This document shows positions 17,291-25,511 of a stretch of DNA of 64,000 bases, piece by piece. Source of the stretch: DASUPK01 sp963695805 (GTDB taxonomy: Bacteria; Actinomycetota; Thermoleophilia; Solirubrobacterales; 70-9); assembly GCA_963695805.1 (NCBI GenBank), contig CAVOHV010000015.1, forward strand, positions 361,784 through 425,783, written 5' to 3'. The notes under the pieces are model-generated. The model searched no databases. It was not told the origin of the DNA and was given only the letters and a program-made list of their open reading frames with translations. The number at the start of each line of letters is the position of its first letter. Position 1 is the stretch's first letter. Made by a program: the position numbers and the translations under genes.

Positions 17291-17612
17291 CTATCTCGCG
17301 GGCCACCAAGAGCGAGCGTTGTCGATTTGGCCCTCCCCTACCAACGAGATGCGTGAGGAAGCACTTAGGGCTACAAAAGGGCAACAGACGGGACGGGGTC
17401 CAGCCGAACCCAGGCGAACTCGAGTCTCGGTATAGAGCCGAATCCCGAGCCCAGACGAGCTCCACCGAACTCCCGCCGCGGTCTACGAAACCGAAGGTCA
17501 CGGGTTCGAATCCTGTCGGGCGCGCTCGCCATGCCCGGTCGGGCCGCCCTGGGCCATCACCACCCCACCTCCCAGGAGCGGACCCGCTCCTCGAAGCCTG
17601 TGGTGCTGTTGG
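17291..17612. other. Non-coding stretch holding repeat copy A
   Basis: 322 bp between the IS30 right end and the PPDK stop codon. It contains repeat copy A (17375-17524). Short frames here that end RRTRVSV or contain tRNA-derived segments are read-through of the repeat and tRNA fragment, not genes. Confidence 0.6.
17375..17524 (+). repeat. Repeat copy A: conserved arm plus tRNA-Arg 3' half (putative att scar)
   Basis: 17479-17524 reproduces the tRNA-Arg(ACG) from the 5' side of the anticodon stem to the discriminator, with one substitution (CACGGG for CACAGG). The preceding ~100 bp arm is nearly identical to copy C and recognisable in copies B and D. A tRNA 3' half fused to a constant arm is what a tyrosine recombinase leaves at the far end of an element integrated into a tRNA gene. 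Confidence 0.75.
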
Positions 17613-20315
17613 TCACCCTTCGATGTCTTCAGCCGCGGCAGCCTGGGCGGCTGCTACCCGCGCGATAGGTACCCGGTAGGGCGAGCAGCTCACGTAGTCC
17701 AGCCCCGCCCGGTGGAAGAAGCGGATGCTCTCCGGGTCACCGCCGTGCTCGCCGCAGATGCCCATCGTCAGTTCCGGGTTGGCCGCCCTGCCGCGCTCTA
17801 CGCCCATCCTGACGAGCTCACCGACTCCTGGCTCGTCGAGCGTCTCGAATGGGCTGCCGTCGAGGATGCCCCGGTCGATGTAGGGGCCGAGGAAGCGGCC
17901 CTCGACGTCGTCGCGCGAGAGGCCGATTGCCGTCTGGGTCAGGTCGTTTGTGCCGAAGCTGAAGAAGTCGGCGTGGCGCGCGATCAACCCTGCCACCAGG
18001 CAGGCCCTCGGCAGCTCGAGCATCGTGCCCACGTGGTAGGTCACATCGGCACCGAGCTCTCGCTTGGCCTCCTCGGCCGCCTTCACCACCAGCTCGCGGA
18101 CTTGCTCGAGCTCGGTCTCGTAGGCGATTAGCGGCAGCATGATCTCCACGCGAGCCCCCTCGCCCTCAGCCGCCGCCGCCGCAGCCGCCTCGATGATCGC
18201 CCTGACCTGCATCTCGTACACCGGCGGGTAGAGGATCGCCAGCCGCACCCCGCGCGTGCCCAGCATCGGGTTCGCCTCGTGCAGCTCGCGGACCAGCGCC
18301 ACGGTGTGCTGGACCCGCTCGATCTCGTCGCGGTCGGCGCCCCTCCGCTGGATCGCTGCAAGCTCTGCCTCAAAGTGCTCCGCGGGGAGGAACTCGTGCA
18401 GTGGCGGGTCGAGCAGCCTGATCGTCACCGGCAATCCCCGCATCGCCCGGAAGATCCCCTCGAAGTCCGAGCGCTGCATCCGCTGCAACTCGCCGAGGCT
18501 GGCGCGGAAGCGGCCCTCGGCCTCCCCGGCCCTTTGCCCGGCGCGCCGCCACTCCTCGGCCGCAACGAACATCTCCTTCACCAGGCGGTCGCGGTCGGCC
18601 CCGAAGAACATGTGCTCGGTGCGGCAAAGGCCGATCCCCTCGGCGCCGAAGCTCCGGGCTCGCGCCGAGTCCTCTGGCGTGTCCGCGTTGGCCCTCACCT
18701 GCAGCTGGCGTAGCTCGTCCGCCCAGTCGAGCACGGTGCGGAACTCCTCCGAGATCTCCGGGGTGATCAGCGGCACGTCGTCGAGCGTGATCGCCCCAGT
18801 GGAGCCGTCGATGGCGATCATCTGACCACCGCGCAGTTCCCGGCCGTTGACGTGCACCAGGCCCTGGTCGACGTCGACATTGAACTCGGATGCGCCGCAC
18901 ACGCACGGCCTCCCCATGCCGCGCGCCACGAGCGCCGCGTGCGAGGCCTTGCCGCCCTCGGAGGTGAGGATCCCCCGGGCGGCGGCGAACCCCGCGACGT
19001 CCTCGGCCTCCGTGAAGGGGCGCACCAGGATCACGTCCTCGCCCGAGCCGCCCCGCTCGACGGCCTCGGCGGCGGTGAACACGATCGCGCCGCGCGCCGC
19101 GCCCGGCGAGGCGGCCACGCCGCGGGTGAGGACGTCGTACTCCCTCCCGGGGTCGAAGGTAGGATGCAAGAGCGCGTCGAGCTTGCCGGCGTCGATCGTC
19201 CCGAGCGCGCCCGCCCAGTCGAGCAGCCCCTCGGCGACGGCGTCCACCGCAAAGCGAACCGCCGCCTGGGCGGGCCGCTTCGCGTTGCGGGTCTGCAGCA
19301 GGTAGAGCCGGCCCTCCTCGACTGTGAACTCGACGTCCTGCATGTCGCGGTAATGGGACTCCAGCGTCCGCAGCGCTTCGCTCAGCTCGGCGTGGGCGCC
19401 CGGGAGCAGCCGGGCCATCTCGTCGAGGGTCTGGGTGTTGCGGACGCCCGAGACGACGTCCTCCCCCTGGGCGTTGACGAGGTAGTCGCCGGAGGGCTCG
19501 GGCGCGCCGGTGATCTCGTCGCGGCTGAAGGCGACGCCCGACCCCGAGTCCGCGCCCTTGTTGCCGAACACCATCTGCTGCACGTTGACGGCGGTCCCCC
19601 AACTGTCGGGAATGCGGTTCAGCCGCCGGTACTCGACCGCCCGCCTGCCCTTCCAGGAATCGAACACGGCCCGGATCGCGTCGGAGAGCTGCGCCCGCGG
19701 ATCCTCGGGGAAATCCTCGCCGGTCTCCTCGCGATAGATCTGCGCAAAGCGATCCTTCAGCGCGCGCAGCCGCTCGGCGTGGAGATCGGTGTCCAACTCC
19801 ACCCCGGCCTCGCTCTTCGCCTCGGCGATCGCGTCCTCGAAGCGCTCACCGGGGATGCCCCTAACCACGTTTCCGAACATCTGTACCAGGCGCCGGTGCG
19901 AGTCGCGGGCGAAACGCTCGTTGCCGGTGCGGGCAGCGAGGCCCTCGACCGAGCGGTCATTCAGTCCGAGGTTGAGGATCGTGTCGAGCATGCCTGGCAT
20001 CGAGGTCCTCGCCCCCGAGCGCACCGAGACCAGCAGGGGATTGTCTGGATCCCCGAATGCGCGTCCCGCGCTCCGCTCCAGCCGTGCCAGGGCCTCATCG
20101 ACCTGAGCGTCGAGCCCCTCCGGCAGCTTCCCTCCAGAGCCCATGTATGCGACGCAGGCCTCGGTGGTGATCGTGAAACCGGCGGGGACGCGGTCGGCGC
20201 CGAGCACCCGGGTCATCTCTGCGAGGTTGGCGCCCTTGCCGCCAAGCAGGTCGCGCATCTCCCGCGAGCCCTGGTCGAACTCGTAGACGTACCTGATGGC
20301 GGCTGCCGTGCTCGT
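17613..20315 (-). CDS. ppdK: Pyruvate, phosphate dikinase
   Basis: Interconverts pyruvate + ATP + phosphate with PEP + AMP + PPi in the cytoplasm. The order is an N-terminal ATP-grasp region (LLGGKGANLAEM, PAGFTITTEAC), the swivelling phosphohistidine domain (TSEGGKASHAALVARGMG) and a C-terminal PEP/pyruvate barrel (GLCRTEHMFF, with the acid/base Cys in GICGEHGGDP). The first ATG in frame is at 20258, but conserved sequence IRYVYEFDQGSRE extends upstream. The best-placed start is ACG at 20315, six nt after a GGAGG; no ATG, GTG or TTG exists between. This may be a mutated or misread ATG. It faces repeat copy A and lies beside the C5-CoA genes, which could feed it pyruvate. Confidence 0.93.
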   Translation of the reverse strand, partial: TSTAAAIRYVYEFDQGSREMRDLLGGKGANLAEMTRVLGADRVPAGFTITTEACVAYMGSGGKLPEGLDAQVDEALARLERSAGRAFGDPDNPLLVSVRSGARTSMPGMLDTILNLGLNDRSVEGLAARTGNERFARDSHRRLVQMFGNVVRGIPGERFEDAIAEAKSEAGVELDTDLHAERLRALKDRFAQIYREETGEDFPEDPRAQLSDAIRAVFDSWKGRRAVEYRRLNRIPDSWGTAVNVQQMVFGNKGADSGSGVAFSRDEITGAPEPSGDYLVNAQGEDVVSGVRNTQTLDEMARLLPGAHAELSEALRTLESHYRDMQDVEFTVEEGRLYLLQTRNAKRPAQAAVRFAVDAVAEGLLDWAGALGTIDAGKLDALLHPTFDPGREYDVLTRGVAASPGAARGAIVFTAAEAVERGGSGEDVILVRPFTEAEDVAGFAAARGILTSEGGKASHAALVARGMGRPCVCGASEFNVDVDQGLVHVNGRELRGGQMIAIDGSTGAITLDDVPLITPEISEEFRTVLDWADELRQLQVRANADTPEDSARARSFGAEGIGLCRTEHMFFGADRDRLVKEMFVAAEEWRRAGQRAGEAEGRFRASLGELQRMQRSDFEGIFRAMRGLPVTIRLLDPPLHEFLPAEHFEAELAAIQRRGADRDEIERVQHTVALVRELHEANPMLGTRGVRLAILYPPVYEMQVRAIIEAAAAAAAEGEGARVEIMLPLIAYETELEQVRELVVKAAEEAKRELGADVTYHVGTMLELPRACLVAGLIARHADFFSFGTNDLTQTAIGLSRDDVEGRFLGPYIDRGILDGSPFETLDEPGVGELVRMGVERGRAANPELTMGICGEHGGDPESIRFFHRAGLDYVSCSPYRVPIARVAAAQAAAAEDIEG

Positions 20316-20522
20316 TTGCGACCTCCGCGGCGATTCTAGTGGCGGCTCCGTCCTGCCCGAGGCGGCCGATATAGCCTCCCGCGGAGCTGAGACCGCCCTG
20401 GTGACAGGTGCGGATTGACTAGACGAGGGCGCTGTGCCCGCTCCAACCAGCCCGCCTCGCCGATCCGCGCCCTGCTGATCGGCGTTTACCCCGCGGCAGC
20501 GGCCATGAGCCGATCCCTTGGC

Positions 20523-21413
20523 CTAGGCCTCGGGCGCGCCCATTCCCGCCGCCTTGCCCCGCGCGATGAGTTGGTCGGCCTGCTTCCGGCTGGCCTCGTC
20601 GATCATCTCGCCATCCAGCTGCACGGCGCCTCGATCCCCGGCGGCCTCCAGTGCCTCCAGCACGGCGTGGGCGCGCTCGAACTCCTCCGGCGTCGGGGAA
20701 AAGATCTCGTTGAGCGGGTCGAGCTGGCTCGGGTGGATCGCCCACTTTCCGTCGTAGCCGAGGGCGCGAGCGCTCAAGGCGGAGGACTGCAGCCCCTCCT
20801 CATCTGAGACGTCCAGGTGGGGCCCGTCGATCGCCGCCAAGCCGGCGGCGCGGGCATTGACGAGCACGGTCTCGCGCACCCAATGCCAGCGGTCGCCCGG
20901 ATACAGCCCCTCAGACGGGCGGCCGAGTGAGGCCTCCAGGTCGGCGTAGCCGACGATCATCGTCTCGAGCCGAAGACCCGCGCCGGCTATCTCCCCCACC
21001 CGGACGAGTCCGGCGGCGGTCTCGATCAGCGCCTGCAGACCGACACGAGGCCCATCGAAGCCGGCGCCGTCCTCCGCCACCTCGAGCAGGCGCTCGACGG
21101 CGTCGATCTGGGCGGCGGTTTCGCACTTCGGGATCACCAGGCTGCCGAGCGCACCGCGGTTCGCCTCGGCCAGCATGGTCACGTCCCGCTCCCACCACTC
21201 GGTGTCCGTTCCGTTGACGCGAACCGCCACGGCGCGGCCGTCCCAGTCCTCGGTGATCACTGCACACGCTGCGGATCGCGCCCCCTCCTTGGCGTCAGGC
21301 GTGACGGAATCCTCGAGATCGATCACGATCTCGTCCGCGGGCAGCGATCGCGCCTTGGTGAGCATCTTCGCCGAGGAACCAGGAACGGAGAGGCAGGAGC
21401 GGCGAGATCTCAC
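20523..21413 (-). CDS. HpcH/HpaI (CitE-like) lyase, probable (citra)malyl-CoA lyase
   Basis: A 296-residue TIM-barrel C-C lyase of the citrate-lyase-beta/malyl-CoA lyase family. It has the opening RSCLSVPGSSAKML, the metal-binding Glu/Asp segments IDLEDSV and LQALIETAAGLV, and KWAIHPSQLDPLN. Family members cleave malyl-, methylmalyl- or citramalyl-CoA to acetyl- or propionyl-CoA plus glyoxylate or pyruvate. Here it is divergent from a MaoC hydratase and a mesaconyl-CoA transferase (99-bp shared intergenic region). This favours a C5-CoA substrate (citramalyl-CoA or beta-methylmalyl-CoA), an inference from context. Confidence 0.85.
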   Translation of the reverse strand: MRSRRSCLSVPGSSAKMLTKARSLPADEIVIDLEDSVTPDAKEGARSAACAVITEDWDGRAVAVRVNGTDTEWWERDVTMLAEANRGALGSLVIPKCETAAQIDAVERLLEVAEDGAGFDGPRVGLQALIETAAGLVRVGEIAGAGLRLETMIVGYADLEASLGRPSEGLYPGDRWHWVRETVLVNARAAGLAAIDGPHLDVSDEEGLQSSALSARALGYDGKWAIHPSQLDPLNEIFSPTPEEFERAHAVLEALEAAGDRGAVQLDGEMIDEASRKQADQLIARGKAAGMGAPEA

Positions 21414-21511
21414 AGCCTCGCGAGCATAGTCTCGGAATCAGCTAGCCTCACGTGCCTCCTGCCACAAGCCTCGGGCCGAACGGCCGGCGTGGTCACGTCG
21501 AGGAGGAGAAT

Positions 21512-22534
21512 TTGGAAGCGACCCAGCGGATCGTCGCCGACGGTCCCCATTTCGAGGACTTCGAAGTTGGCGACGTCTTCGACGAAGCACCCTCGCTCAC
21601 GCTCACCTCCGGCCATGCCGCCCTCCATCAGGCGCTGCTCGGAGACAGGTTGAGGCTGCCGCTAGACGCCGAGCTGAGCGCGGCGGTCACCGGGCGGGAC
21701 CAGGCCCTGGCGCATCCCAACCTGGTCTGTGACGTCGCGATCGGTCAGTCGACCGGGCCGACCCAGCGTGTCCTCGGCAACCTCTTCTACCGCGGCTTGG
21801 CGCTGCTGCAGCCAGCTCACGTCGGCGACACGCTGCGAACTCGTACCGAAGTCGTCGGGTTGAAGCAGAACCGCGCTCGGGTGGACGGCACGGTGAGCGG
21901 ACTGGTCGCCCTGCGGATCCGCACGGAGAACCAGCGCGGCGAGATTGTGCTCGACTTCTGGCGCTGCCCGATGATCCCGCTGCGAGACCCGGCGGCCGAG
22001 ACCGGACACGCCGACCGCTTCGGGGAGATTCCAGACGAGCTCGACCCGGAGCGCGTCGCCGCCGCCATCCCCGGCAAGTGGAGGCTCGATCGCTTCCGAG
22101 AGCGTGTCCCTGGGACCCACTTCGCCGACCTCGATGTCGGAACCACGTTCGAGGTCGCCGGCCGCGATACGGTGAGCTCGGCGCCGGAGTTGGCCCGACT
22201 CACCCTCAACATTGCCAAGGCGCACACCGATCCGGGGGCGAGCGCGCATGGGCGCCGGCTGGTTTACGGCGGCCACGCGATCGCGGTCGCGGCAGCGCAG
22301 GCCACGCGAGCGATTCCCAATCTGGTCACGATTGTCGCCTGGCATGGTTGCGACCACCTCGCTCCGGTGTTCGAGGGCGACGTCCTGGCGACCGAGCTCA
22401 GCGTCGAGGGGGCGCAACCGCTCGAGGGCGGCGGAGGCCTGGTCGACCTGCGGGCTCGGGTGCAGGCGGACCGCTCCGGGAGCGGTGAGATCGCCGAGGT
22501 TCTCGACTGGAGCTTCGTGGGATTGATGGCCTAG
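21512..22534 (+). CDS. mch: Double MaoC-type hydratase, probable mesaconyl-C1-CoA hydratase (Mch-like)
   Basis: A 340-residue protein with two hotdog (MaoC) halves. The first starts HFEDFEVGDVFDE and holds VLGNLFYRGLALLQPAHVGDTL; the second starts HFADLDVGTTFEV and holds GRRLVYGGHAIAVAAA and HLAPVFEGD. Length and organisation match the beta-methylmalyl-CoA dehydratase/mesaconyl-C1-CoA hydratase of the 3-hydroxypropionate bicycle. I chose TTG at 21512 because AGGAGGAG lies just upstream at good spacing, and the protein then opens at the first hotdog strand. It is co-directional with the CoA-transferase 23 bp downstream. Confidence 0.8.
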   Translation: MEATQRIVADGPHFEDFEVGDVFDEAPSLTLTSGHAALHQALLGDRLRLPLDAELSAAVTGRDQALAHPNLVCDVAIGQSTGPTQRVLGNLFYRGLALLQPAHVGDTLRTRTEVVGLKQNRARVDGTVSGLVALRIRTENQRGEIVLDFWRCPMIPLRDPAAETGHADRFGEIPDELDPERVAAAIPGKWRLDRFRERVPGTHFADLDVGTTFEVAGRDTVSSAPELARLTLNIAKAHTDPGASAHGRRLVYGGHAIAVAAAQATRAIPNLVTIVAWHGCDHLAPVFEGDVLATELSVEGAQPLEGGGGLVDLRARVQADRSGSGEIAEVLDWSFVGLMA

Positions 22535-22557
22535 GGAGGAGGAAGGGGTTCGCGACG

Positions 22558-23784
22558 ATGGGAATTCTGGACGGCATGCGAGTTGTGGAGGGCTCCGCCT
22601 TCGTGGCGGCGCCCCTGGGAGGCATGACGTTGGCGCAGCTCGGCGCCGATGTGATCCGCTTTGACCCGATCGGCGGGGGCCTCGATCGAAACCGCTGGCC
22701 GGTGACCGAGGACGGCAAGAGCCTCTTCTGGACGGGCATGAACAAGGGCAAGCGCTCGATCCAGGTGGACCTCCGCTCGTCCGCCGGCCAGGAGCTCGCG
22801 ACTGCCCTGATCACCGCTCCCGGTGACGAGGCCGGTCTCTTCCTGACCAACTTCCCGGCCCGTGGGTGGCTCAACTACGAGGCCCTGCGGGAGGGTCGCG
22901 AGGATCTGATCATGGTCAGCATCAACGGCAATTACGACGGCAGTTCCGCGGTGGACTACACCGTCAACCCCGCCACCGGCTTTCCGTGGGCCACCGGCCC
23001 GCGGCACCTCTCGGTTCCCTTCAACCACCTGTTGCCGGCCTGGGATGCGATCACGGGCACGCTGGCCGCGGGCGGGATGCTGGCGGCCGAGCGGCACCGG
23101 ACCCGGACCGGCGAGGGCCAGTTGGTAAGGGTGGCGCTCTCCGACGTCGCCTTCGCGATGGTCGGCAACTTGGGCAAGATCGCCGAGGCGCAGATCTGCC
23201 GCCGGGAGCGGCCCAAGGATGGCAACTACCTCTACGGTGCCTTCGGCCGCGATTTCCTGACCAAGGAGGGGCGGCGCATCATGATCGTCGCATTGACCCT
23301 GCGCCAGTGGCGGAGCCTGGTCGAGGCGACGGGTCTCGGCGAGGCCTTCGAGGCCCTGGAGCGGATGCTCGATGTTGACCTAGACAAGGAAGGGGAGCGG
23401 TTCGTGGCACGCGAGGTGATCGGCGCGACGCTGAAGCCTTGGACCACAGCCCGCTCGCTGGACGAGATCCGGGAAATCTTCGACGCGCATGGGGTCTGCT
23501 GGGGTCCCTACCAGACGTTCATGGAGCTCGTCGATGGAGATCCCCGCTGTTCGACCGACAACCCGATGTTCGACGAGGTCGACCAGCCGGGGATCGGCTC
23601 CCACCTGATGGCGGGCTCGCCGCTCGAGTTCGGTCAGGTGGAGCGCGTGCCGGTGCGCCGCGCCCCACTGCTCGGCGAGCACACCGAGGAAGTGCTCGCG
23701 GAGGTGCTCGGCCTCAGCGATGCTGAGATCGGCCGTCTGCATGAGGATGGCGTGGTCGCGACCCAGGCCGCCATTGCCGTCTGA
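22558..23784 (+). CDS. mct: Mesaconyl-CoA C1-C4 CoA transferase (2-methylfumaryl-CoA isomerase, CaiB/BaiF family)
   Basis: A 408-residue class III CoA transferase. The N-terminus is close to what I recall for Chloroflexus Mct: LDGMRVVEGSAFVAAPLGG, then GADVIRFDPIGGGLD. Mct moves CoA intramolecularly from C1 to C4 of mesaconate. Further matching segments are WTGMNKGKRSIQVDLR, FLTNFPARGWLNY, GNYLYGAFGRDF, DPRCSTDNPMF and LGEHTEEVL. The ATG at 22558 follows GGAGGAGG at suitable spacing. With the hydratase upstream and the divergent lyase, it gives three of the four enzymes specific to the second half of the bicycle; a separate mesaconyl-C4-CoA hydratase is not visible here. Confidence 0.88.
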   Translation: MGILDGMRVVEGSAFVAAPLGGMTLAQLGADVIRFDPIGGGLDRNRWPVTEDGKSLFWTGMNKGKRSIQVDLRSSAGQELATALITAPGDEAGLFLTNFPARGWLNYEALREGREDLIMVSINGNYDGSSAVDYTVNPATGFPWATGPRHLSVPFNHLLPAWDAITGTLAAGGMLAAERHRTRTGEGQLVRVALSDVAFAMVGNLGKIAEAQICRRERPKDGNYLYGAFGRDFLTKEGRRIMIVALTLRQWRSLVEATGLGEAFEALERMLDVDLDKEGERFVAREVIGATLKPWTTARSLDEIREIFDAHGVCWGPYQTFMELVDGDPRCSTDNPMFDEVDQPGIGSHLMAGSPLEFGQVERVPVRRAPLLGEHTEEVLAEVLGLSDAEIGRLHEDGVVATQAAIAV

Positions 23785-24444
23785 GCCGGGAGTCAACTTA
23801 CTAACCCAGCAGTCCGGATCTCAGTGCGCCCCCCACGGTGGGCCGGTGGGGATGCCCGATGGGCAACAAAAGGGCAACGGACGGGACGAAGCCCAGACGA
23901 ACCCTGACGAGCTCCAATCCCGATATAGAGCCGAATCCCGATCCCAGACGAGCTCCAGCGAACACCCGGCGCGGTCTACGAAACCGAAGGTCACAGGTTC
24001 GAATCCTGTCGGGCGCGCTCACGAATAGCCAGAAAACCGCATAACCGTGCGGAAGAGGGGACGTTCGGTCATTTCCGTCACTTGGGTGCAGAATCAGAGA
24101 ATTCAGCTCCCGTGCGTGACAGGACCATCGCGCGCCTATGGAGCGGTTTCCAGAACTGAAGCCTTGCGGGCCACGGCGGTAGCCAGACGGTCGCGCACGG
24201 AGATTCTCCGGCTCAACCGTTGGTCAGGCAATCGCTAAGTGGAGTCAAACCGCTGCTTTGCACGGAAAGCGGTCGTGGTGTGATCAAGGATCGCGTGCGA
24301 TCACTGCGCGCCGGCTTCGGGTTAGCCGGAGGGTCATCTCGGGCGCAGTGGTATGGCGCTGGGCTGCGGCCCGCCGGATACTGGGACATCTAAGTCGACT
24401 CTCATCCAGCAGTCTTGAGGGCGACGAGCCAGGCTTGAGGAGCA
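23785..24444. other. Gene-free stretch with repeat copy B and possible IS remnant
   Basis: 660 bp with no convincing gene. It holds repeat copy B (23861-24017). Around 24213-24270 the sequence resembles pieces of both ends of the IS30 element at 15.9-17.3 kb. Short frames such as 24047-24238 have no homologue I recognise. Confidence 0.55.
23861..24017 (+). repeat. Repeat copy B: conserved arm plus tRNA-Arg 3' half (putative att scar)
   Basis: 23972-24017 matches the tRNA-Arg 3' half exactly. The arm begins GGGCAACAAAAGGGCAAC and diverges from copies A and C at scattered positions (for example ACGAAGCCCAGACGAACCC in place of ACGGGGTCCAGCCGAACCC). Confidence 0.75.
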
Positions 24445-25074
24445 GTGGATACTCATCCCGCCACACAAATCGGCATCCGGGTGCGACGGCGCCACGCGCT
24501 CGGTGGTGTCGCGGGCAACGAGCTCCTGACGATGTCGGTCGCGGCGATCCTGGTCGTTCTGCTCGCCGCCGAGTTCCTTACCTTGCTCGACCTGAGTGAC
24601 CTGCTCAGCGTCCACATGATCCTCGGGCTCGTCCTGATCCCACCGGTTCTGCTCAAGCTGGGGAGCACCGGATATCGCATGGTCCGCTACTACACCCGAT
24701 CTCCCGCCTACCGGCAGGAGGGCCCGCCTCTCCTGCCGCTCCGGCTCCTCGCGCCGGTCCTGGTCGTCTCGGCGGTCACCATCTTTGTCACGGGCGTCTG
24801 GCTGCTGGCGCTCGGACACCAGTCCGATCAGGTGCTCTTCGTTCATCAGGCATCCGTGATCGTGTTCGCGGTTGTCTTCGGGATCCACCTGTTGGCATAT
24901 GGGCTCCGTACGCTCCGCACCCTGCGAGGCGCCCGGCACGAGCGGCCGCGCCTGCCCGGGGCGGGCATCCGCTCGATGCTGGTCGCGTCGTCGCTTGGCG
25001 CCGGCGTCGTTCTGGCAGTTGCGCTCTCGAGCGCGATCTCCGCCTGGCAGGGCGGCGGCCCCGGCTTCCACTAG
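24445..25074 (+). CDS. Four-helix membrane protein, cytochrome b561-like
   Basis: A 209-residue inner-membrane protein with four predicted helices: LLTMSVAAILVVLLAAEF, a second with SVHMILGLVLIPPVLL, a third with LAPVLVVSAVTIFVTGVWLL and a fourth with FVHQASVIVFAVVFGIHLL. His residues in the second and fourth helices could ligate haem, as in b561/DUF4405-type proteins. The GTG start at 24445 has GAGGAG very close upstream. It lies upstream of the oxidase locus on the same strand, so a role in electron transfer is plausible but not shown. Confidence 0.6.
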   Translation: MDTHPATQIGIRVRRRHALGGVAGNELLTMSVAAILVVLLAAEFLTLLDLSDLLSVHMILGLVLIPPVLLKLGSTGYRMVRYYTRSPAYRQEGPPLLPLRLLAPVLVVSAVTIFVTGVWLLALGHQSDQVLFVHQASVIVFAVVFGIHLLAYGLRTLRTLRGARHERPRLPGAGIRSMLVASSLGAGVVLAVALSSAISAWQGGGPGFH

Positions 25075-25142
25075 CGGTCTGAGAATTCAACGTCAGGCCG
25101 CACAGCTCGAGCCGGTCGCTCGCCGAGCGCTACTCTCGGCGT

Positions 25143-25421
25143 GTGAGCATGCTGGCTGCCGTCTCGGTGCAGGAAACTCTCCCGATCCTCCTGCTGTCCG
25201 TCGTCGGCAGTGCGGTGTTCACCGGCCTCCTCCTCTGTGTTCGGCGCTTCGACGCCGAGAACGAAACCGGGGGAGATGAAGGCGGCGGAGGTGGAAGCGG
25301 CCATCGGCCCGGTCCGGATCGCCCGGGCCCGCTCGCCGTGACGGACCCTCCGCTGGGAGAGATTCGAGCAAGCCGACGGGTTCCTGCCGCTGAGCGGAAA
25401 AAGAAGGCAGCAGTTCCTTGA
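25143..25421 (+). CDS. Small single-helix membrane protein, unknown
   Basis: A 92-residue protein with one N-terminal membrane segment (about residues 10-33, ILLLSVVGSAVFTGLLLCV) and a Gly/Pro/charged cytoplasmic tail. No recognised family. A GTG start is used, with an in-frame ATG two codons later. It sits between the b561-like gene and the oxidase operon promoter; the putative -35 box overlaps its stop codon. Confidence 0.45.
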   Translation: MSMLAAVSVQETLPILLLSVVGSAVFTGLLLCVRRFDAENETGGDEGGGGGSGHRPGPDRPGPLAVTDPPLGEIRASRRVPAAERKKKAAVP

Positions 25422-25444
25422 CGTTGTCGTAGGCGGGGTATAGA
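25418..25444 (+). promoter_or_regulatory. Candidate promoter of the cytochrome oxidase operon
   Basis: TTGACG at 25418 is followed after 15 nt by TATAGA (or after 17 nt by TAGATT), about 70 nt upstream of the first GTG of the operon. It is a good match to a housekeeping sigma promoter, judged by eye only. Confidence 0.4.
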
Positions 25445-25511
25445 TTTTCCAGTCGCGCTGCGTCGCGCTGTCGCCCGATGGCGAGAGGCAACGGGAAGGA
25501 GAGTTTTCACG

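Noticed and set aside
23838..24044. Short frame containing LRNRRSQVRILSGAL
   Set aside because: This peptide is the translation of a tRNA 3' half and its arm, a classic false gene.
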